The position numbers and the translations under genes were made by a program. Positions 20,390 to 29,864 of a DNA stretch of 64,000 nucleotides are shown in pieces (position 1 is the stretch's first letter; each line of letters begins with the position of its first letter). Below the pieces are notes generated by a model. The model saw nothing but the letters and a program-made list of their open reading frames with translations, made no database searches and was not told the DNA's origin. This DNA is from Sorex araneus (Eukaryota; Chordata; Mammalia; Eulipotyphla; Soricidae): contig NC_073306.1 in NCBI RefSeq assembly GCF_027595985.1, positions 82,633,599 through 82,697,598 of the forward strand, given 5' to 3'.

Positions 20390-20562
20390 TTATTAGTGAC
20401 TCACTGTGAGGTACAGTACAGACTTTTAAATTTTCTGTGTTTTCATTTCAGTCATACAATGGTCGAGTATCCATCCCTCCACCAGTACCCATTTTCCACC
20501 ACCAATGGTCCCAGCATCCCTCCCACCATTCCCACCTCGTCCCCCCTCCCCCCACCTCATCT
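20390..20562 (-). mobile_element. L1 3' end forming the tail of a composite retrocopy
   Basis: 'tattagtgactcactgtgag' then 'catccctccaccagtaccc' and a C-rich run: the antisense L1 3' UTR. It forms the 3' end, in minus orientation, of a TSD-flanked insertion whose 5' part is LTR-element sequence. TSD 'cttgttgaattttt'-like at 20375-20389 (one extra T) and 21983-21996. Confidence 0.8.
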
Positions 20563-21200
20563 TGTGTAAAAAACTAAAGAACTCCGAGGGGGCGCGTGCA
20601 CTCGCGGGCTCTCCGGGCGGCTCTGTCTCACCACCCGAGTTCGGTGCTCTGGAACCGCAGTGTGTGGACTGGATCGGGACCGCCAGTGGTCAAGGACAGG
20701 CCAAGGAAGAACGAGGACCAAGCTGGTTGCTGTTTAGTTACCGTTTATTCAATCTTCAAACTTTCTCCTCTCCCGCACTCCCAGCTCCGGCCTCTCTCTG
20801 GATCTACTGCTCAACTCTGCTTCTTCCTGGCTTCTCCCTCTCCTCCTCCTTGTCTCTCCCCCATCTCTCTCGGTGGATCTGGCCCCGTGGATCTGGCCCC
20901 CAGAAAGAAGATACAAAACCAAAACCGAAGCCGAAGCCCTCTTTGGGCTGAAAGCACTCGGATTTACATCCCAAAGACCAGGCTGGGCTGCAGCAAGAAA
21001 TCTACATGTCAATTACAAACTAGACAGCACCTGAAATTTACATCCCAAAGACTAGGCTGGGCCAGAGCCTGGAATCTACAATGTCAAGTCAAGCTGACTA
21101 GCACCTTAGATCTGTGGGTCAAAGATCAGCTAGGTTTCTGTGACAAAAGGTTTCTGACAAAACTCCAGAAGGCAGCTGGAAAAGGGGAAATATTCCAACA
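20563..21200 (-). mobile_element. LTR (ERVK-like), antisense, part of composite
   Basis: In minus orientation it begins TGTTGGAATATT directly after a polypurine tract, has AATAAA (complement at 20744-20749) and a GC-rich U5-like end, and finishes near 'ttttacaca' before the L1 3' UTR. About 636 bp. An internal ~75-bp duplication carries 'tttacatcccaaaga' at about 20963 and 21038. The LTR reading rests on the PPT-TG junction, poly(A) signal position and composition. I see no second LTR. Confidence 0.6.
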
Positions 21201-21982
21201 TCTCCCCCCTTTTTGTTTAGGACAGATTTTAACCATAAAATAAAATGCTAGGCACAAAAGGTTCAATAACACTAGCAGAACACCTATTCTCTAGGACAGA
21301 TACACTTTCAGCAGGACCCATCCAAGGATGAAATCCCAAGGTTGTGTTTCTCCTCTCCTTGTCAGACAAACATATAAGCATTCACAATATTAATCATTTT
21401 GTATGGGCATAGCAAGAGATGCATTAAACTTTTAGAATTGCTCTCCAGGGGTCACCTCATCTCAGACTACAGCGCTTAGGCCATATTAGTCTTTCCTAGC
21501 CCTAGCAGGGCCCTGTCTCGTCGTTGCTTTTGGATCATGACATGACACCCCATGACCAAGCTCTTAACATATAGTTAAGCATTAGGCGCTTTGGCCAGGC
21601 CCATCTCGATGCCAGGGTAGCACACAACTTACCGCTTGCCCTGGGTCCTTCTTCGTCCCACGTTGGGACCCTGCCTTTTAAGAGGGCTAGGAACTGAGGG
21701 CAACCAAGGCTACAGTCAAGAAAGCAGATGCCCGGGAATTAATAATATTCAAAGCCAATTAAATCTCAATTGCAAAGGCATAATATTAAATGTCTTCCTC
21801 TGTCCATACAAAAAGACATGCTCTGAATAAACTATGCAAAGGACTCAAGGAGAAGAGAAAAACATTATTTACAAGTCAACAGAACACTAAGAAAGAAGCT
21901 ACAAATAAACAAAGAGGAATAGGAGCACTGTAACGGGAGTAACCAATAAACCTAAACTACTGAGGCTATGTTATCCTACAAT
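21201..21982 (-). mobile_element. LTR-element internal remnant with PPT and PBS-like site
   Basis: In minus orientation the last bases are an A-rich/G6 polypurine tract (complement about 21202-21217). About 440 bp upstream, near 21650, is 'cccaacgtgggac', resembling a lysine-tRNA primer-binding site as used by betaretrovirus-like ERVs, followed by 'gcggtaagttg', a good splice-donor match. There is no gag, pol or env frame, so this would be a non-autonomous or rearranged element. Confidence 0.45.
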
Positions 21983-21996
21983 CTTGTTGAATTTTT

Positions 21997-22543
21997 GACT
22001 AGTTGGAATGATCCATCAGTAAGAAGGTTTTATTAGAGTTTCCAATTAGCATTGTGCTGTTGTCAATGTCTTCCTCCACGTCTCTTAGAAGTTGTTTCAA
22101 AAAAATTTTGTGGAAGGAGACCACACCCAAAGGTGCTTAGGGATTGCTCCAGGATCTGCACTCAGGAATCACTCCGGGTGGTCCATGGGGGACTCATATG
22201 GAATTCAAGGGATCAAATCTGGTGGGTCACATGCAAGGCCAGTATTATCTTTCCAGTCCTATTTTAAATATTTTGATAGACCATCATTAGGTGAGTATGT
22301 GTTTAGAAGTGTGAGTTCTTCCTGATTTATTGATCCCTTGATCATTATAAAATGGCCATCCCTTGTAGCCTTTTTAAATTTGAACTCTATCTTGTCTGAT
22401 GTAAGTATAGCCATCCTGACTTTTTTCAAGGAAATTGCCTATATGAATGTTTTCCAGTCTTTGGCTTTGAGCCTGTGCTTACCTTGACTGCTCAGGTGTA
22501 TCTCTTGTAGGCATCAGAAATGTGGGTTAAAGTTTCTGATCAT
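21997..22543 (-). mobile_element. L1 ORF2 endonuclease region, antisense, middle piece
   Basis: 'gatagaccatcattaggtga' and 'cttgtctgatgtaagtatag' are the antisense of the early ORF2 endonuclease region. Interrupted by a SINE at 22100-22261. Confidence 0.85.
22100..22261 (-). mobile_element. tRNA-headed SINE, antisense
   Basis: 'ggagaccacacccaaaggtg' to 'attatctttccagtcc', within L1. Confidence 0.8.
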
Positions 22544-22717
22544 GGGCCAGAATGATAGTATAGCAGGTAAGGTGTTTGCCTTGCACGAGGCCAACCCGGG
22601 TTCTATCCCAGGCACCCCATATGGTCCCTTGAGATCACCAGGAATGATCCTTGGTGTAGAGCCAGAAGTAAGCCCTGAGAACCTTTGAGTGTGGCCCCCA
22701 AACAAAACAAAACAAAA
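22544..22717 (+). mobile_element. tRNA-headed SINE, sense
   Basis: 'gggccagaatgatagtatag' head, 'gtggcccccaaacaaaac' tail. TSD 'tctgatc' either side, inside L1. Confidence 0.88.
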
Positions 22718-23515
22718 TTCTGATCCATCCTGCCATTCTGTGACTCCTGATTAGTAAGTTCAGGCCATTGACATTAAGTGTGATCATTAAGGTGGAGGAA
22801 TTTATTGTCATCATTCTATAGACATTGTGCATATTTTTGGAGTTTGTCCCCTATTCTCCTCTAGCCCAGAGTTTCATTTAATAGACTCCCATGGAATCTT
22901 TTATTATTTATTTATTTATTTATTGCTTTTTGGGTCACACCTGGCGGTGCACAGGGGTTACTCCTGGCTCTGCACTGAGGAATTACTCCTGGTGGTGCTC
23001 AGGGGACCATATGGGATATGGGAATCGAACCCGGGTCAGCAGCTTGCACGGCAAATGCCCTACCCACTGTACTATCAATCCAACCTCTTCCATTAAATCT
23101 TATAGAAGATCCTTTGTATGTAAATTCCCGCTTTGATTTTACAGCTTTCAATATTTCATCTTTGTCTTGGCTTTTGTCATTTTCATTACAGTGCATTTTT
23201 ATTCCCAGTTTTGGCTTTAAATCCTCTGGGCCTCTGAATCTGGCTGCATGTATTACTCAGCTCTGGGAAATTCTGTTATGGTTTCATTCATCTTCTTTGA
23301 CCTCACCTTCTTTAGGGACACTGATGAATCTTAGATTGTTCTCTTGAGCTCATCAAGTAGTTCTCTGGTATATTGTTTATTTTCAAGGTCTCCCCCTTGC
23401 CCCCGGATATTCTGTTGTTTTCTAGAAGTTTTCTGTAATTCATTCTGGATAACACCCATTTTTTTCTCAGTTGCTGTTACTCTGCTGCTAAGGCCTTCTA
23501 TTGGGTCTTTTTGTT
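22718..23515 (-). mobile_element. L1 ORF2 start and ORF1-like region, antisense
   Basis: A minus frame at 22635-22832 contains 'MITLNVNGLNLLI', the conserved start of the L1 ORF2 endonuclease, so ORF2 begins near 22800. The 23331-23540 minus frame ('DPIEGLSSRVTATEKKMGVI' and 'LENKQYTRELLDELK') looks like the coiled-coil part of ORF1. Interrupted by a SINE at 22900-23088. No intact frame. Confidence 0.8.
22900..23088 (-). mobile_element. tRNA-headed SINE, antisense
   Basis: (TTTA)n tail, 'gctttttgggtcacacctgg' and intact head complement ending 'actatcaatccaacctc'. Confidence 0.92.
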
Positions 23516-23690
23516 CATTTGTTTTTTGGTTTTGGGTCACATCTGGCAGTGCTCAGATATTACTCCTGGCGCTGTGCTCAGGAACTATTCCTGGTGATGC
23601 TCAAGGACTTTATAGGATACCGAGGATCAAACCTAGATTGATCACATGCAAGGGAAGCACCTTACCCACTATACTATCTTCTTGGTCCCT
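23516..23690 (-). mobile_element. tRNA-headed SINE, antisense
   Basis: 'ggttttgggtcacatctggc' to 'actatcttcttggtccc'. It sits exactly between the L1 and the RTE element. Confidence 0.85.
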
Positions 23691-23709
23691 CCTTTTTTTT
23701 TTTGCATAC

Positions 23710-24305
23710 CATATTTTTGTGGAGTTTGATTGTGGCTTTTCCACTCTAGGCATTCCTCGAGAAGTCATGGAGGCGCTGAATCAGTTGATCATATTCCTCA
23801 TCAATGTTGTCAAGGACGGCATCTTCCCACATTGCTAAAATAGTGCCAAAGAGCTCCCAGTTGGTGGTCATTCTGGGCGTTCTCTTCTTAAATTTAAACT
23901 TTGCAGCCCTTTCTCCCCACTCTGTGAAGTAGAATTTTGCATGAAGGAGACAGTGGTCCAATCCCATTTGGAATTTTGGGACAACAGCGATATTGGTCAG
24001 GCAAAACCTTTGATTGAATATGATGTGGTCAATTTTGTTGTGGAACTATCCACTGGGAGACTCCCATGTCCAACGTTTAGATTCAGGCTTCTGGAACTGT
24101 GAGTTACCATGGGTGGTCTTGGTCGACATGATGAACTCAGACAGTCTCTCACCCTGTTCGTCCCATTCTAGGCCATGGGTCCCAATGTGGAGTTCTTCCA
24201 GCGACCTTCTTGGTCCTATCTTGGCATTAAGATCACCGACAATGATCTTGTAGAAGGTGTGGTCTTCTTTATAGAACTTCTCCAGCTCCATGTAGAACTT
24301 CCCAA

Positions 24306-24336
<31 letters not shown>

Positions 24337-25052
24337 TTTTTTTGCTTTTTGGGTCACACCCAGCCATGCACAGGGGTTACTCCTGGCGGTGCTCAGGGTA
24401 CCATATGGGATGCTGGGATTTGAACCCAGGTCGTCCGCGTGCAAGGCAAATGCCCTACATGCTGTGCTATCATTCCAGCCCCTCAATTTCTTCTTCATCG
24501 TAGTTGGATGTTGGTGTATAGACGACGAAGATAGAAACTGCCAGCAGTGAGCCACATCTATTCGAGTGTAATCATCCAATTTGGATTATTAGGCATTAGA
24601 ATGAATCAGTGCTTATGGCCAAGCTCGTGTTGACAAGGACACCAATGCCACTGATGCCTCTGTTGTTGCATGTTCTGAGGAACAGTTCTTCTCCAGTGTC
24701 GAAAATGCGGTGATGTGATCGATCCCTTCTTGTTTCAGTCAGACCAATGATATCGTACTTGATCTTCTGCGCTTGCACCATCAGGCCCTCAATGGATGCT
24801 TCCGATGCCAGCGTATGTGCATTGAAAGTATAGTCATTTTAGTCCTTCTTATTGGCAGTCTAGTTCGTCCCTGAGATTTTATCAGTCTCTCCTTGCTCAT
24901 CTTTCTTAACACTGCCGTATTGGGGGCTCTTTTGGAGTCAGGTGGATGAGTCCCATTGTTGTTACTATTTTGGGCATATCGAATGTGCCACGGGTAGCTT
25001 GCCAGGCTCTGCCGTGTGGGTGGGGTACTCTTGGTAGCTTGCCGGGCCTGAA
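23710..25052 (-). mobile_element. RTE-class LINE, inverted 5' half: leader and endonuclease
   Basis: Read on the minus strand from about 25050: a leader containing 'ggcaagctacc' and 'atatgcccaaaatagtaac', then an apurinic-type endonuclease. Frames show 'IKYDIIGLTETRRDRS' and 'GEELFLRTCNNRGISGIGVL' (24596-24781), 'FYKIIVGDLNAKIGPRR' and 'ELHIGTHGLEWDEQGERLSE' (about 24130-24290), and 'MGLDHCLLHAKFYFTEWGER' (23900-23967). The GDLNAK and T-E-T-R motifs are classic for RTE endonucleases. A SINE at 24316-24483 and frameshifts break the frame. The segment ends at 'EEYDQLIQRLHDFSRNA' (23746), just where the forward half resumes. Confidence 0.9.
24316..24483 (-). mobile_element. tRNA-headed SINE inside the RTE endonuclease
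   Basis: Near-consensus antisense copy. TSD 'caatttcttcttc' at 24303-24315 and 24484-24496, so it is younger than the RTE insertion. Confidence 0.95.
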
Positions 25053-25300
25053 ACAAACAGACGCCTGTCTTCAGAAACTCTTGAGCTTATTAGCCAACGT
25101 GGTTTGGCACGAGCCTCAGGCAATCACAAGCTAACATCCAAGCTTACAAAAACTGTGCAGAGAAGTGATAAAGGAAGACCTCAACGAGAGAAGAGACGCA
25201 GTGTTGGCCGATGTGGCAGAAGCCAGGAAAAGTATTCGCAATGCTTGTCTGTCCTTCGCCAACTATAACTACATCATTAGAAGCTCGTACCTCTGTTTAG
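25053..25300 (+). mobile_element. RTE-class LINE, forward piece after the inversion
   Basis: A plus frame reads 'RRLSSETLELISQRGLARAS' and, after a frameshift, 'IKEDLNERRDAVLADVAEAR', the linker that follows the endonuclease in this RTE family. It continues the inverted half almost without loss. Confidence 0.85.
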
Positions 25301-25560
25301 TGGGCCTTATAAGGCTGAGAGAGAAAAACTTTTCCCCTCCTGGGGCGGCATGGGGCCGTAGCGTAGTTCACAGTCTGGAGGCATTTTTGCAAGAAGCTGC
25401 TGGGTGCTGAAAGTAGTTAGTTGGCCTCCGGAGTCATGGGTGTTCAGGAAAGGAGGGCCTGCTCATGTGTGGCTGCTCGGGATTACATCTGGGCAGAGAG
25501 CAGCACCGGTAGCGCCCCCCATCTCAAGATCTCCCGCACCGGGTGCATCTTTTCGACTCC
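25301..25560. other. Foreign or unrecognised block replacing the RTE RT core
   Basis: About 260 bp of GC-richer sequence ('ggggcggcatggggccgtag', 'agcagcaccggtagcgcccc') lies between the linker and the C-terminal region. The several hundred codons of reverse transcriptase expected here are missing. I recognise no repeat family in the block. Confidence 0.6.
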
Positions 25561-26045
25561 ACTGTTCTTCCTGCACTAACATATGCCTCAGAGACCTGGG
25601 CCCTAGGAAAGCAGGATGAGAACACTATTTGTGTATCCCAAAGAGGAATTGGAAGAGTTATGCTTGGAGTCTCACGTTTCACTCAAGTAAGAGAAGGAAT
25701 ATGGAGTTCCAACCTCCATTGATTATCAAGAATCAGGGATGCTGTCTCGTTTGCCAAGGTGTCAAAAATCAGATGGGCCGTACACATAATGCGATTTAGA
25801 GACGACTGCAGGACTAGAGCTGTTACCGACTGGATTCCACGGGACGTCAAAAGACCGTGTGGCCGCTCACCTATGAGATGGTCAGACTTCTTCATCAAAA
25901 CCCTGAATGAATGGTTTGAGGCTCTTCGTGTTCCTGGAGCCATCAGATACCATTGGGCTACACTAGCATGCAACAGGAATGAATGGAGACATTACTGGTG
26001 CCCACTTGAGCAAATCAACAGGATGACAAGTGATACTATACTTTT
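25561..26045 (+). mobile_element. RTE-class LINE, C-terminal domain and 3' end
   Basis: Frames contain 'LTYASETWALGKQDEN' (from about 25578), then 'SKIRWAVHIMRFRDDCRTRA' and 'VTDWIPRDVKRPCGRSPMRW' (25759-25900), the conserved C-terminal region of RTE proteins. The coding end ('EWRHYWCPLEQIN') is followed by 'ggatgacaagtgata'. The last ~60 bp are nearly identical to the 3' end of the hybrid SINEs in this window. Confidence 0.9.
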
Positions 26046-26054
26046 ATTTATTTA

Positions 26055-26430
26055 TTTTTATTAAATCACCATGAGATGCAGTTACAAAACTTTCATGTTT
26101 GAGTTTCAGTCATATAATGATCGAACACCCATATCTTCACCAGGGCATATTTTCCACCACCAATGTCCCCAGTGCCCCCCCCCAATCCCAACCCTCCCCC
26201 AATCCCAATCTTCCCCCTGCCTCTATGGCAGACAATTTCCCCCATACTCTCTCTCTACTTTGGGGCATTATGGCATACCATACTTTTCAATTCTGTCACT
26301 TCTGGTTATAGTTTGCTTATTTAAGCTCTCATACTTTCTTATATTTTATTGATTATCTGAATAAGCTTCCTAGAGCACATTAAACATATCTATCATGATG
26401 TCTCTCAAGTCATTATCTAAGATCTAGAGA
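26055..26430 (-). mobile_element. L1 3' UTR, antisense
   Basis: 'attaaatcaccatgagatgc' then 'aatgatcgaacacccatat', C-rich run and 'tggcagacaatttcccccat'. The right boundary fades into AT-rich sequence. Confidence 0.85.
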
Positions 26431-26431
26431 G

Positions 26432-26540
26432 ATGCTTTTTTGGGGGGAAGACCACACCTGATTCTGCTTAGTGATTACTTCTGGCTCTGCACTCGGGAAT
26501 CACTCCTGTGCTCAGGGGACCTTCTGGATGCTTGGGACTG
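26432..26540 (-). mobile_element. tRNA-headed SINE, antisense, head missing
   Basis: 'gaccacacctgattctgctt' to 'gggaccttctggatgcttgg'. The tRNA half is lost. Confidence 0.75.
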
Positions 26541-26640
26541 TGGGCTGGAGTGAAGGGCATTTGCCTTGCACTTAGTCAACCAAGGTTTGGCCTGAACATC
26601 ACTGGGTGTGATCCAAAACAAAAACTAAGTAACTAAATAA
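26541..26640 (+). mobile_element. Short tRNA-headed SINE, sense, internally deleted
   Basis: 'gggctggagtgaagggcatt' head joined almost directly to 'atcactgggtgtgatccaaa' tail. About 70 bp of the usual body are missing. Confidence 0.7.
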
Positions 26641-26657
26641 ATAAAATAATTATCTGA

Positions 26658-26800
26658 GGGGCTGGAGCAACAGTACAATGGGTAGGGCACTTGCCTTCCC
26701 TGCAGCTGACCCAGGTTCAAACCCAGCACTCCATACGGTCCCTTGAGCCCTCCAGGAGTGATCATTAAATGCAGAGCCAAGAGTAAATGCAGTGTGCGTG
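26658..26800 (+). mobile_element. tRNA-headed SINE, sense
   Basis: 'ggggctggagcaacagtaca' head, 'cagagccaagagtaaatgc' body. The tail is replaced by a CA repeat. Confidence 0.88.
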
Positions 26801-26802
26801 CA

Positions 26803-26852
<50 letters not shown>

Positions 26853-26866
26853 CACACACATGCATT
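26803..26866. repeat. (CA)n microsatellite
   Basis: About 45 bp of pure CA then CA/TGCA variants, at the tail of the sense SINE and next to an antisense SINE. Confidence 0.93.
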
Positions 26867-26867
26867 T

Positions 26868-27042
26868 GGATTTTTTTTAGGAAGGGATCATTCCCAGCAA
26901 TGCTTAGGTTCTACTCCTGGCTCTGCACTCAGGGAGTACTCCTGGGGATGCTTGAGGGACCATTTAGGATGCTGGGCATCAAACCTGGAGTCGGTTGCCT
27001 GCAAGGCAAATGCCCTACCCCCTGTACTACCACTCCAGTCTC
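26868..27042 (-). mobile_element. tRNA-headed SINE, antisense
   Basis: 'gggatcattcccagcaatgc' to 'actaccactccagtctc'. Tail-to-tail with the previous SINE across the CA repeat. Confidence 0.85.
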
Positions 27043-27044
27043 AA

Positions 27045-27420
27045 GCTTGGTAGTCTTTTATACTCCTTCTCCGTGTGCTTTCTATGCTCTGTTATTGCTC
27101 TGTTGTGACCTCTGTGGGAGCTTTCTAAAAAGAATCAGCATTGCCATTGAGGACATTGTTGTCTACACTTGAGGTTGGAAAAATAGAGGTGTTGAATGAC
27201 AGTGTATGTGGCCAAGAGGTTCAGTGTTCTAGAAGAATGGAATGTAGTCAGGGGCAATGCAAGTGCTGTCAGGCTGATGGACAGTGTTGGAGACTGACCT
27301 TGGAAAGTTCAGGGTTGGAGAAGTCAGAGTTACAGGGCCCCTGAGGGTCTCCTGGGAAGAGAGGGCACGTCAGGCTGAGAGGGGCAGCGGGGAGCCTCCA
27401 CAGAAACTTTCAGTTTGCTG
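27045..27420. other. Unique sequence
   Basis: No repeat or gene recognised. Confidence 0.4.
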
Positions 27421-27424
27421 AAGT

Positions 27425-28299
27425 CCATTTTTTATTTTAGTTTTGGTTATTTTAGCCAATAGAATTGTTGTTGAAAACATCTTTAAAATCTAAATCCTAA
27501 ACTGTTCTGCCCGTTTCCTCAATATGTTTTATAGAACCTGGTTTAATCTCAAAGTCTTTGATCCACTTCGAATTGACTTTTGTTTAAGTTTCAAGATACT
27601 GACCCAGTTTCATTTTTTTGCCTGTAGCAAATGTCATTGGGATTTTGTTATGAAATGTATTGAATCTCTATAATAATTTAGGTAGGATGATCATTTTGAC
27701 AATGTTGATTCTTCTAATTCATAAACATGGAATAGTTTTCCATTTCCTGAAGTCTTCTTTTATTTCTGAAGTGACTTGCAATTCTCCTGATAAAGATCTT
27801 TGACCTCTTTTGGGGAGGGGGGAGTACTATACCCAGTGGTACTTGGGGCTCTGTGCTCAAGGGGGAAAGTGGATATACATGTATTGTACCTGATCTCCGA
27901 GGGAAGGCTTGTAGTTTTTCCCAGGTAGAGTATAATACTACCTGTAGGTTGCTATAAATGGCTGTTACCATCTTAAGGAAGTTTCAATTATCCTTCTCTG
28001 TTGAGGGTTTTTATCATGAAAACCTTTTGTTTGATATATGATTTGATATATGATTCCCTTGTGTCTGAGGTTTTTCTGTCTCTCTTTGGTTTCTACCATT
28101 TTGACTACAATGTGTTTGGGTTTTGTCCTGTTTGAGTCTAATTTGTTTTGTACCCTTTGGTCTTCTTGAATCTATGTGGAAGCCTCCACCCAGTGACTGT
28201 AGGAGCTATTATCTCTTTCACCAGTCATTTTGCCTCTTGGTATTTTCCCTCTTCAAGTGTTCCTATAATTTGAAGATTATTCCTCTTGCTGTTATCCTT
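27425..28299 (-). mobile_element. L1 ORF2 and further L1 sequence, antisense
   Basis: Antisense ORF2 C-terminal and thumb sequence (27480-27810, for example 'gtctttgatccacttcgaat' and 'tgacaatgttgattcttct'), then after a SINE fragment the RT region ('gtatactatttctt'-poor, 'gttgctataaatggctgtta') and a further AT-rich region that continues beyond the hybrid SINE. No open frame. Confidence 0.8.
27811..27868 (-). mobile_element. SINE fragment, antisense
   Basis: 'agtactatacccagtggtac' and 'ggctctgtgctcaag' only. It interrupts the L1. Confidence 0.6.
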
Positions 28300-28545
28300 G
28301 GGCTGGAGTGATAGCACAGCTGGTAGGGTGTTTGCCTTGCACGTGGTCGACCCGGGTTTGATTCCTCAGCCCCTCTCGGAGAGCCCGGCAAGCTACTGAG
28401 AGTATCTTGCCCGCAGGCACTTGGCAAGCTACCCGTGGCATGTTCAATATGCCAAAAACAGTAACAAGTCTCAAAAATGGAGACGTTACTGGTGCCCGTT
28501 TGAGCAAATCGATGAGCAATGGGATGACAGTGATACAGTGATACA
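28300..28545 (+). mobile_element. Hybrid SINE: tRNA head plus RTE body and tail, with TSD
   Basis: Best-preserved hybrid. Head 'gggctggagtgatagcacag' to 'gggtttgattcc', then 'cctctcggagagcccggcaa', 'acccgtggcatgttcaatat', 'ttactggtgcccgtttgagc' and 'gatacagtgatacag'. Perfect 12-bp TSD 'gctgttatcctt' at 28288-28299 and 28546-28557. No poly(A): it ends in a short GATACA repeat, as expected for RTE-type mobilisation. Confidence 0.93.
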
Positions 28546-28557
28546 GCTGTTATCCTT

Positions 28558-28937
28558 TGACTTGTATTTTCTTCCATTCTTTTACAGCCCTTTTCCTTTG
28601 TCTCTTCATTATTGTTTTTGTCCTCAAGTTTGCTGATACTGTTCTCAGTATTTGGAGTTTGGTTACTGTGACTTGCCATTGTATTCTTTAGCTCTTCAAT
28701 CCCTTTTGTATGAATTCTTTCATACTCTTTGAATGAATTCTTTCTTTCTTTTTGATTGCTTAAATTTCTCTTCTTGTCATTCCTTAATTTTCATTGCTGT
28801 TATGTAGAATGTTGATTTGGGTTTTTATCAGCCAGAATCAAGGATTTTGATGAACTTGAGGACTTACTGTACTTCTTTTTCTGTCTTCTCAAGCAACTGA
28901 ATTTCTTTGTTTTCCTATTGTTCTTAAAGTTGTGTGT
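28558..28937 (-). mobile_element. L1, antisense, ORF1-like or leader region
   Basis: Continuation of the element before the hybrid SINE, AT-rich with 'cttgccattgtattctttag' and 'cattgctgttatgtagaatg'. Assigned by continuity and style; no frame remains. Confidence 0.55.
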
Positions 28938-29112
28938 GGGGTTTTTGCATTTTTTAGGTCACACTCAGCAACTCTCAGGGGTTACTCCTGGCTCTGCACT
29001 CAGAAATTACTCCTGGTGGTGCTCAGGAGACCATATGGGATGCCAGGGATCGAACCCGGGTTGGGCGCATGCAAGGCAAATGCCCTACCCACTGTATTAT
29101 CGCTCCAGCCCT
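28938..29112 (-). mobile_element. tRNA-headed SINE, antisense
   Basis: 'taggtcacactcagcaactc' to 'attatcgctccagccct'. Confidence 0.92.
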
Positions 29113-29860
29113 GTTTTTAAAGTTTTGTGGGTGCTTACAAAAGAGTTTAGGGTTTCTGAGCTTCTGAATGCTGAGCTACTTCCTTGGTTTACTTTAAAAT
29201 TCTGCTACTGCACAGCTGCATTTGCAGCCGCACAACCTCTTCTACTCTAGCCCACTGATGCACCTAAAGCAGCACACATGTGTTTGGTTTTAACATACTT
29301 GTTTGTATTCTCTTATATGGGCTTAAATGGTCCCAGAATGAAATCAACAACCTTCACACACTTTCCTCTTATTGTGGTGGGAAGATGCTCGCTGGTTGGG
29401 TGGGTGTTTGTATACCATCTGTAATGAACTATTATGAACTACTTTATGGAAATAAAATGTATAAAAATTGCAAAAAAACATTCTGCTACTTCTGCCTCTA
29501 CAGTTCTGAAGATCTCTACTACCTCATCAAGGTATTTCAGCAGAACAGGCAGGGGTGGGGCTCCCATTCCTCCATTTTAATTGCAGGGTCTTTTGTGGGG
29601 CATTTTCTGGAACTATCATAGAACCCAGTGGTACCCCAGCAGTCCTTATATTGTGTGAGGATGAGAAGTACAAGTGTCGTGTGGCCTCTAATGGGGCACC
29701 ATTAGCAGCTACCACTTGCAGATGCTAGGAAGACAGGGGTCCGAGGGACAGAGCAGAGCTGCTAGTGAGGGGTTTTCATTGCCTTGGAGTCTGTGGAGAG
29801 GAAGGAGAGCTTGTTCCACTCATCCATGTGGGCATAAGGAGTCTAGGAGAATTTTAGTGA
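29113..29860. other. Unique sequence
   Basis: No repeat recognised. Short ORFs (for example 29280-29621) are AT-rich and without motif. Confidence 0.4.
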
Positions 29861-29864
29861 ACTC

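Noticed and set aside
20505..21243. Overlapping 148- and 215-codon plus-strand ORFs
   Set aside because: They run antisense through the LTR and the L1 3' end; composition follows the repeats.
25759..26064. 101-codon ORF as a host gene
   Set aside because: It is the C-terminal domain of the RTE LINE.
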